Below, in pieces: positions 1 to 3,811 of a stretch of 5,267 bases of DNA. A program made the position numbers and the translations under genes. Source of the stretch: Bacteroidota bacterium (GTDB lineage Bacteria; Bacteroidota; Bacteroidia; Chitinophagales; Chitinophagaceae); NCBI GenBank assembly GCA_005883855.1, contig VBAU01000003.1:4121-9387 (forward strand), given 5' to 3'. Position 1 is the stretch's first letter, and each line of letters starts with the position of its first letter. The notes under the pieces were generated by a model that was not told where the DNA came from, ran no database searches, and worked only from the letters and a program-made list of their open reading frames with translations.

Positions 1-340
1 TTCCCTGGCGAAGGCAACGAATGCATATTGGGATGAGCCTGCAGCTGGGTTAGACACCGAATTGCCCGACGACCAGAATGTGCTAACCTTATCAAAGTTC
101 CAATGGGACGCGATACAAAAAGAAAAGAAAGCGACTCTTGATGGGCAAACCTATTTGGTGAAAGCACCTTCCGAACAGCAATTACTAAAACTAGGGGGAA
201 AGACACTTGACGCCATTCTGTTGGAATCTGAAAGCGGTAGTACTCGCTTCTGGATATTAAATAACCCTTCGTTCCCTCTTGTGTTGAAAATAGAAGGCAA
301 TCCTAAGAATGTTGATCTCGATCTGCAGTCGATTAATTAG
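1..340 (+). CDS. Unrecognised protein, C-terminal part (5' end outside window)
   Basis: The frame beginning at base 2 is open from the window edge to a TAG at 338-340, so this is the last 112 or so codons of a longer gene. A TTG at 62 could be read as a start, but the reading frame and protein-like composition continue upstream (SLAKATNAYWDEPAAGLD), so I treat it as internal. The visible part is mixed alpha/beta. It has a polar segment, a DGQTYLVK stretch, and a tail FWILNNPSFPLVLKIEGNP that looks like paired beta strands ending a compact soluble or periplasmic domain. No catalytic motif or membrane segment is visible and I do not recognise the family. The GNAT gene follows after 6 bases, suggesting co-transcription. 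I am confident it is coding but cannot assign a function. Confidence 0.75.
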   Translation, partial: SLAKATNAYWDEPAAGLDTELPDDQNVLTLSKFQWDAIQKEKKATLDGQTYLVKAPSEQQLLKLGGKTLDAILLESESGSTRFWILNNPSFPLVLKIEGNPKNVDLDLQSIN

Positions 341-346
341 AGTGGA

Positions 347-799
347 GTGCTGGAATTAATAAGGACCAACTCAGATAACGCGGATTTTATTGAACTGGTG
401 AAACGCCTCGATGCTGACCTGGCCCAACGGGACGGAAATGAACATTCGTTTTATGCGCAGTTCAACAAGATCGACAAGATCAAATATGTGGTTGCTGCAT
501 TCGACGATGGTAAGGCAATGGGGTGCGGCACCATCAAACCATTTTCTTCCGGCACAATGGAGATTAAGCGCATGTACACTTTACCGGAACAACGCGGTAA
601 AGGAATTGCATCCAGAATTTTGAATGAATTAGAAACATGGGCTGCTGAATTAGGGTGCAACAAATGCATATTGGAAACAGGAAAAAGACAGCACGAAGCG
701 ATCATGCTTTACGAGAAGCGAGGATACAAGCCTATTCCAAATTATGGACAGTACACAGGCATTGAGAATAGTCTTTGTTTTGCAAAACAAATAACTTGA
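347..799 (+). CDS. GNAT family N-acetyltransferase
   Basis: A complete 150-residue protein of the Gcn5-related N-acetyltransferase fold, which transfers an acetyl group from acetyl-CoA to an amine; the substrate cannot be read from sequence. The acetyl-CoA pyrophosphate-binding motif A is clear as EQRGKGIASRIL (residues 81-92, Arg/Gln-x-x-Gly-x-Gly/Ala type), preceded by the beta-4 strand MEIKRMYTLP. Motif B follows as CILETGK and ALIM-like helix, ending in LYEKRGY (121-127), where Tyr122 sits at the usual general-acid position. Length matches single-domain GNATs. The start is GTG at 347: an in-frame TAG lies only 9 bases upstream, and the N-terminus MLELIRTNSDNADF fits the family as I remember it, so no earlier start is possible. 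The ribosome-binding site is poor (AGTGGA), consistent with translational coupling to the gene ending 6 bases earlier. Probably soluble and cytoplasmic. Confidence 0.9.
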   Translation: MLELIRTNSDNADFIELVKRLDADLAQRDGNEHSFYAQFNKIDKIKYVVAAFDDGKAMGCGTIKPFSSGTMEIKRMYTLPEQRGKGIASRILNELETWAAELGCNKCILETGKRQHEAIMLYEKRGYKPIPNYGQYTGIENSLCFAKQIT

Positions 800-841
800 T
801 TTAGCGAAAAAAGCTATCAGTGAGCACTGAACCTTAAAAGC

Positions 842-869
842 TTAAAACCCTCCGAGCGGAAGGTTTTAA
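842..869. terminator. Bidirectional terminator hairpin between convergent genes
   Basis: A 13-bp inverted repeat with a 2-base centre: TTAAAACCCTCCG (842-854) and CGGAAGGTTTTAA (857-869). There is one non-Watson-Crick position. In RNA from the + strand it is a C-A mismatch, while in RNA from the - strand it becomes a G-U wobble, so the stem is stronger for the YXWGXW gene. The A/T flanks give a U-rich 3' side in both directions (GGTTTTAAACTTT on +; GGGTTTTAAGCTTTT on -). It lies 43 bases after the GNAT stop and 17 bases after the YXWGXW stop, the expected place for a terminator shared by convergent genes. Confidence 0.75.
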
Positions 870-885
870 ACTTTATCGAGAAGCT

Positions 886-1179
886 TTATTTCCAATAACC
901 CGGAACCCACTTATAGCCCTTGCGAGCATGTTTCCAGTGACCGTATGCCCATCCGCGGTGACGACCGGGGTTTCCCCAATATCCAGGGACTTCAACGTAA
1001 CGACCACTTCGCCACGCCCATTCCGGGCCAATCCAAACGGCGCCCCGATAAGGAGCAGGCCCAGGAGCTCCAACAGAAACACTCACACTGACTCCAGGTC
1101 TCGTCTTCACGTACTGCGCATCGGCCTTCAATATTGAAAAGCCAAGCAGCGTAATCACTATAATTAGTATCTTTTTCAT
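886..1179 (-). CDS. Small secreted YXWGXW repeat-containing protein
   Basis: A complete 97-residue protein. It starts with a classic signal peptide: MKK, a hydrophobic core ILIIVITLLGFSIL, and a likely cleavage after ADA near residue 21. The mature part is a Val/Ser-rich linker (VSVSVSVG), then an aromatic-, Gly- and Pro-rich region with two copies of a W/Y-rich unit: GRYVEVPGYWG (59-69) and KGYKWVPGYWK (87-97), with WAYGHWK between. This matches the YXWGXW (WXXGXW) repeat family of small exported bacterial proteins, whose function is unknown as far as I know. The protein is probably periplasmic or attached to the envelope; the repeat is usually imagined as a beta-rich binding surface, which is inference. 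It is divergent from the secreted protein at 1271 and convergent with the GNAT gene. The mature part is rich in Arg/His/Trp, so it should be basic. Confidence 0.88.
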   Translation of the reverse strand: MKKILIIVITLLGFSILKADAQYVKTRPGVSVSVSVGAPGPAPYRGAVWIGPEWAWRSGRYVEVPGYWGNPGRHRGWAYGHWKHARKGYKWVPGYWK

Positions 1180-1187
1180 AGGCTCTA

Positions 1188-1270
1188 ATTTGTTTTAAAA
1201 AAATATTTACTGTATTAGTTTACAAACCCAATGCCGTTAATGTTGCCGATAAATTCTAAGTAAAACAAAT
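1188..1270. repeat. 10-bp perfect inverted repeat bordering the divergent intergenic region
   Basis: ATTTGTTTTA at 1188-1197 is the exact reverse complement of TAAAACAAAT at 1261-1270. As a result, both divergent genes carry the same TAAAACAAAT leader sequence read in their own direction: directly before the ATG of the gene at 1271, and 8 bases before the ATG of the gene ending at 1179. It may be a shared operator, a conserved A-rich translation leader (Bacteroidota often use A-rich leaders rather than Shine-Dalgarno sequences), or chance in AT-rich DNA. No gene was seen in the rest of the 91 bp. Confidence 0.5.
1198..1226 (-). promoter_or_regulatory. Possible Bacteroidota-type promoter for the YXWGXW gene
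   Basis: On the - strand a TTTG (1223-1226) is followed after 17 bases by TATTTTTT (1198-1205). This matches seven of eight positions of the Bacteroidota -7 element TAnnTTTG, with the -33 TTG-type element at the short end of the accepted spacing. Transcription would start near 1190, giving a leader of about 11 bases. The region is AT-rich, so chance matches are easy; this is a weak call. Confidence 0.3.
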
Positions 1271-1978
1271 ATGAAATTCCTCTTTTGGATTTTAGCTTGT
1301 GTTTATGCAGTTCCTTTATATGGACAAAAAACCGTTGACGTAACTGCAGGTACTGCAAGCGCAATATCACCGAATTTTTTTACGGTAGTGAGCGGCGAAC
1401 CAATTGTGTTTGTAAAGTTCAAACAGCTTGTTGACGGTAGTCCTTATTTCAGAGACGAGTGGATGAAGGGCAATGTGGTGTTGAACGGAGTGGAAACACA
1501 GTATGCAGGCATTCTTTTAAAATTGGACCTGTATGAAAATGAGGTGCATTATCAAAACCTAAGCGGCGTGGAGATGATTGCAACAACGCGTATCCAAAGG
1601 ATTATTTTGTTTGACACAGCCGCACAAAAAATATTCAATTTTATCAACGGAGAATTTATTGACGGCCGCTCGCCGGTTCATGGCTGGTATCTGTTGTTGG
1701 CAGAGGGAGATGCGATGTTGTTTAAACAAATAAGAAAACATATGACCGAGAATAAACCCTACGGTTCCGCTACAATTGAACAATCGATTTCCAACTCTGC
1801 GCACTATTACATCTTATACAAAGAAGATTTCAACGAGATCAAGAAAATACGCGACCTCCCGGATCTGTTGCCAGATAAAAAATCGCAGATGTTCGATTAC
1901 CTAAAGAACAACAATATTTCAGGAAAAACTGATTCTGATTTTGAAAATGCGATCAATTATTTTAACAGCCTGCATTAG
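1271..1978 (+). CDS. Secreted protein of unknown function, Bacteroidota-type
   Basis: A complete 235-residue protein. Residues 1-18 form a signal peptide (MKFLFWILACVYAVPLYG), with cleavage probably just before or after Gln19; there is no lipobox cysteine at the cleavage site, so it is likely soluble in the periplasm or exported. I recall similar proteins in Bacteroidota with a central pattern 'PYF.DEW..GNV.L.G..Y..I.LK.D.Y.NE..Y', seen here at about residues 58-93 (SPYFRDEWMKGNVVLNG ... LLKLDLYENEVHYQ), but I know no assigned function. The N-terminal two thirds look beta-rich. The C-terminal part (about 172-235) is more helical and charged, with HYYILYKEDFNEIKKI, then DLPDLLPDKKSQMFDYLKNN and a final NAINYFNSLH. 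No enzymatic motif is evident. The start is supported by the signal peptide and an A-rich leader (GTAAAACAAAT); a Shine-Dalgarno is absent. It is followed by corA after 43 bases, which seems to have its own promoter. Confidence 0.85.
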   Translation: MKFLFWILACVYAVPLYGQKTVDVTAGTASAISPNFFTVVSGEPIVFVKFKQLVDGSPYFRDEWMKGNVVLNGVETQYAGILLKLDLYENEVHYQNLSGVEMIATTRIQRIILFDTAAQKIFNFINGEFIDGRSPVHGWYLLLAEGDAMLFKQIRKHMTENKPYGSATIEQSISNSAHYYILYKEDFNEIKKIRDLPDLLPDKKSQMFDYLKNNNISGKTDSDFENAINYFNSLH

Positions 1979-2009
1979 CTTGATCTTTTAACCGCAGCCA
2001 ATCTTTTGC

Positions 2010-2017
2010 TATCTTTC
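2010..2017 (+). promoter_or_regulatory. Promoter -7 element for corA, start codon almost at the transcript end
   Basis: TATCTTTC matches seven of eight positions of the Bacteroidota -7 consensus TAnnTTTG. A TTTT (1986-1989) lies 20 bases upstream as a poor -33 element. The box ends only 4 bases before the ATG at 2022, so transcription would start at or very near the start codon. The mRNA would be leaderless or nearly so if translation begins at 2022 (a second ATG lies at 2028). Confidence 0.5.
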
Positions 2018-2021
2018 TGCC

Positions 2022-3137
2022 ATGAACATGCCAGATATTAAGCCGGGCAAGTATTTGCGGTACCTGGTTTTGCCGACTCTCTTTGGAACACAGCGAACAA
2101 AAGAAATCCTAAGTGTAAATCCGACGGTGGTTCCGCAAAGGGAGGAAGCTCAGCAGGTATCAGTTTTTGTTTTTGCTTACAACAACGAAACGATCGAGGA
2201 GCGCCATTTTGATAATGTACAGGAGCTATTAACACACAAAGAAAATAACAGGATTTGTTGGATCAACATTGATGGCTTACGAAAGGCGGACATTGAGGCG
2301 GTTTGTAATCACTTTGGTATTCACCCGCTGTTGATGGAGGATATTTTGAGCATCAACCAGCGCCCAAAAATGGATGAGGTTGAAGGTATCTTGTTCTGTT
2401 TGCTGAACATGCTTTATTACAATGAAGAAAGCAAAACGGTCGAACAGGAACAAGTAAGCATTGCCCTGGGAAAAGATTTTGTGATCAGCTTCCAGGAGGA
2501 TGCAACTCGGGACGTGTTCGACCAACTCAGGAATAAGATACGAATGTCGAACAGTAAAATTCGCCAGAGCAGCGCAGATTATTTATGTTATTCTATGCTG
2601 GATCAAATCGTCGACAATTATTTTTTGGTAATGGAGAAATTGGGAGAGCGAATTGAACTATTGGAGGAGGAGGTCATCCGGAGTAGCAATACGCAGTCGC
2701 TTGCAAAGATTACCCAATTGCGCAAAGAACTCATCGTATTAAAGCGAAACATCGCTCCAGTGCGCGATATTCTGAGCAGCATTCAGCGCAGCGAAAGTGA
2801 GCTTCTTGATGATCGTACTACAAAATATTTCAAAGACGTATACGACCACATTATCCAGGCGTATGATCTGAGCGAAAACTATCGCGATATTATGGTGAGC
2901 ATGCAGGACCTTTATATCAACAATGTTAACCTTCGCATGAATGAAGTAATGAAGGTGATGGCCATCGTAACCTGCCTGCTGGCACCAGCCACCGTGATTG
3001 GCGGAATCTTTGGAATGAATTTCGATAAGAATGTAAACTTCTTCCATCAGCCATGGGGGTTCTTTACTGCCGTTGCACTCATGTTGATCATTCCTGTTTG
3101 GATGCTGTGGGCATTTAGGAAGAGAGGCTGGTTTTAA
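2022..3137 (+). CDS. corA: Magnesium/cobalt transporter CorA
   Basis: A complete 371-residue protein of the CorA family: homopentameric inner-membrane channels for Mg2+ (also Co2+/Ni2+) driven by membrane potential. The layout is typical: a cytoplasmic alpha/beta domain (about 45-160, ending in the family-like KDFVISFQED at 151-160), a long helical stalk with coiled-coil character (about 165-310, e.g. LGERIELLEEEVIRSS and LRKELIVLKRNIAPVRDIL), TM1 (about 311-330), and the signature GMN at 331-333 forming the pore-mouth selectivity ring. A short periplasmic loop follows, then TM2 (about 346-364) and a basic cytoplasmic tail FRKRGWF. The loop after GMN reads NFDKNVNFFHQPWGF. It keeps an acidic residue two after GMN but lacks the MPEL sequence common in CorA. 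The first 40 residues are poorly conserved and the true start could be Met3. It is convergent with the DUF2480 gene, and a promoter-like box lies just upstream. Length is normal for the family. Confidence 0.95.
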   Translation: MNMPDIKPGKYLRYLVLPTLFGTQRTKEILSVNPTVVPQREEAQQVSVFVFAYNNETIEERHFDNVQELLTHKENNRICWINIDGLRKADIEAVCNHFGIHPLLMEDILSINQRPKMDEVEGILFCLLNMLYYNEESKTVEQEQVSIALGKDFVISFQEDATRDVFDQLRNKIRMSNSKIRQSSADYLCYSMLDQIVDNYFLVMEKLGERIELLEEEVIRSSNTQSLAKITQLRKELIVLKRNIAPVRDILSSIQRSESELLDDRTTKYFKDVYDHIIQAYDLSENYRDIMVSMQDLYINNVNLRMNEVMKVMAIVTCLLAPATVIGGIFGMNFDKNVNFFHQPWGFFTAVALMLIIPVWMLWAFRKRGWF

Positions 3138-3138
3138 T

Positions 3139-3203
3139 GGCGGATTGTGCGGATAATAACTCCGATTCCGCGAACTCAGCATAATCAGTGAATTCCGCGA
3201 TTG
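3139..3203. repeat. Palindromic intergenic repeat made of GCGGAT / ATTCCGCGA units
   Basis: Two direct copies of GCGGAT (3140-3145 and 3149-3154, offset 9) face two direct copies of ATTCCGCGA (3165-3173 and 3192-3200, offset 27) in opposite sense, with CAG..ATAATCAGTGAA between the latter. The style (CCGCG, ATCAGTGAA, CCGCG) resembles short dispersed repeats that I remember between genes of many Bacteroidota genomes; that recollection has not been checked. It fills the gap between corA and the DUF2480 gene and runs 16 bases into the 3' end of the latter. Confidence 0.55.
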
Positions 3204-3211
3204 CTTTTTTT
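3169..3211 (+). terminator. Possible terminator of corA
   Basis: On the + strand, CGCGAACTCA (3169-3178) can pair with TGAATTCCGCG (3189-3199), with one bulged C and one C-A mismatch, giving about nine pairs around a 10-base loop. Five bases later comes a run of seven T (3205-3211). This is 31 bases after the corA stop and would lie inside the last codons of the convergent DUF2480 gene. The stem is imperfect, so the call is moderate to weak. Confidence 0.4.
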
Positions 3212-3706
3212 ATAGATCGGAACAGTGCTGCAAGGCTCTCCATACATAATTGTCTTCGCAACCGGTCGCAGGAGTTTTGTAATTTCCATGTAGGCAAATT
3301 CTTCGATGGGTACCTCACCGCAACCCTTTACAACAATTCGTTGATCAGAAAACTCACCAATGTTGATGTTCGCAATGTTTTTGATAAAAATTGTTTTTCT
3401 TACCTCTTTTTCGTTGCCCATTATCACATCTTTGGTCACTGGCTGCAGATAAGACACAACAAGCATATAAGCCCATGCAGGAATAATTGCATCTGTTGAA
3501 CACGTAAGTGCCACAACTTTATTTCTGTATCCTTCGAAGTCCAGGTTTTTAAGCGCGTCCCTAAAATCCTTTTCCTTTAATATCAATCCCATGTACAAGT
3601 GATCTTTGAGATCAAAAGTCACGATTTGTTCCTTCGGATAATAATCCGCCAGATCAATAGTTATTAATCCACTTTCCGCTACTTTATTTGTGATCGTTTC
3701 GCTCAT
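3185..3706 (-). CDS. DUF2480 family protein
   Basis: A complete 173-residue soluble protein that I recognise as DUF2480, a family found mainly in Bacteroidota with no known function. Typical blocks are visible: NKVAESGLITIDLADYYP (7-24), the LKEKDFRDAL block (43-52), TCSTDAIIPAWAYMLVVSYLQP (68-89), VVKGCG (125-130), and the signature GEPCSTVPIYKK (156-167). There is no signal peptide or membrane segment, so it is probably cytoplasmic. Three cysteines (69, 129, 159) lie in the conserved blocks and could bind metal or act catalytically; this is inference. The sequence shows an internal duplication (48-97 against 107-156). Family members usually end soon after the PLYK-type motif; here six further residues (SNRGIH) and the stop fall partly in a palindromic repeat. 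The start has a perfect TAnnTTTG box just upstream. It is convergent with corA and on the same strand as the downstream foldase gene, which lies upstream in transcription. Confidence 0.9.
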   Translation of the reverse strand: MSETITNKVAESGLITIDLADYYPKEQIVTFDLKDHLYMGLILKEKDFRDALKNLDFEGYRNKVVALTCSTDAIIPAWAYMLVVSYLQPVTKDVIMGNEKEVRKTIFIKNIANINIGEFSDQRIVVKGCGEVPIEEFAYMEITKLLRPVAKTIMYGEPCSTVPIYKKSNRGIH

Positions 3707-3718
3707 ACAATCAAGCTA

Positions 3719-3726
3719 CAAAAATA
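3719..3726 (-). promoter_or_regulatory. Promoter -7 element for the DUF2480 gene
   Basis: On the - strand this reads TATTTTTG, a perfect match to the Bacteroidota -7 consensus TAnnTTTG. It ends 12 bases before the ATG (3704-3706), which implies a leader of about 5-8 bases. I see no good -33 TTG element at the expected distance. The box supports the chosen start and independent transcription from the foldase gene upstream. Confidence 0.55.
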
Positions 3727-3763
3727 ACATTTGGGTACTGGTTATGTTCGATGGGCCCGTAAT

Positions 3764-3792
3764 AAAAACCCGCCCCCGATTCCTCGGATCGG
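3764..3792 (-). terminator. Possible terminator of the ppiD-like gene
   Basis: In RNA from the - strand, CCGAT (3792-3788) pairs with ATCGG (3780-3776) around a 7-base loop, followed by a G-rich spacer and then TTTTT (3768-3764). It starts 19 bases after the stop codon at 3812-3814. The stem is only 5 bp and the T run is 7 bases away, so this is a weak candidate; the position, between a stop codon and the next promoter, is the main support. Confidence 0.35.
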
Positions 3793-3811
3793 CCCTTTTA
3801 ACGTTGTGGTA

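Noticed and set aside
62..64. TTG as the start of the first gene
   Set aside because: The frame is open from base 2 with plausible coding sequence, and no ribosome-binding signal or promoter box precedes it.
451..705. 84-codon open frame on the - strand inside the GNAT gene
   Set aside because: Shadow of the GNAT coding region, which carries the conserved acetyl-CoA motif on the other strand.
873..1082. 69-codon open frame on the - strand overlapping the YXWGXW gene in another phase
   Set aside because: The overlapping frame has a signal peptide and family repeats; this one has no independent support.
1216..1257. Promoter boxes for the gene at 1271 (TAGTTTAC, TAAATTCT)
   Set aside because: Each matches only six of eight -7 positions and lacks a -33 element at a normal distance, no better than chance in AT-rich DNA.
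2739..3182. 147-codon open frame on the - strand opposite corA
   Set aside because: It lies almost wholly antisense to a clear CorA, its product is rich in His/Asn/Pro with no recognisable domain, and its start is inside the palindromic repeat region.
3188..3499. 103-codon open frame on the + strand opposite the DUF2480 gene
   Set aside because: Antisense to a recognised family; the product is rich in Cys/His/Asn without domain structure.
3753..3758. GGGCCC palindrome between the DUF2480 and foldase genes
   Set aside because: A 6-bp palindrome with no flanking symmetry or repeat copies; expected by chance.
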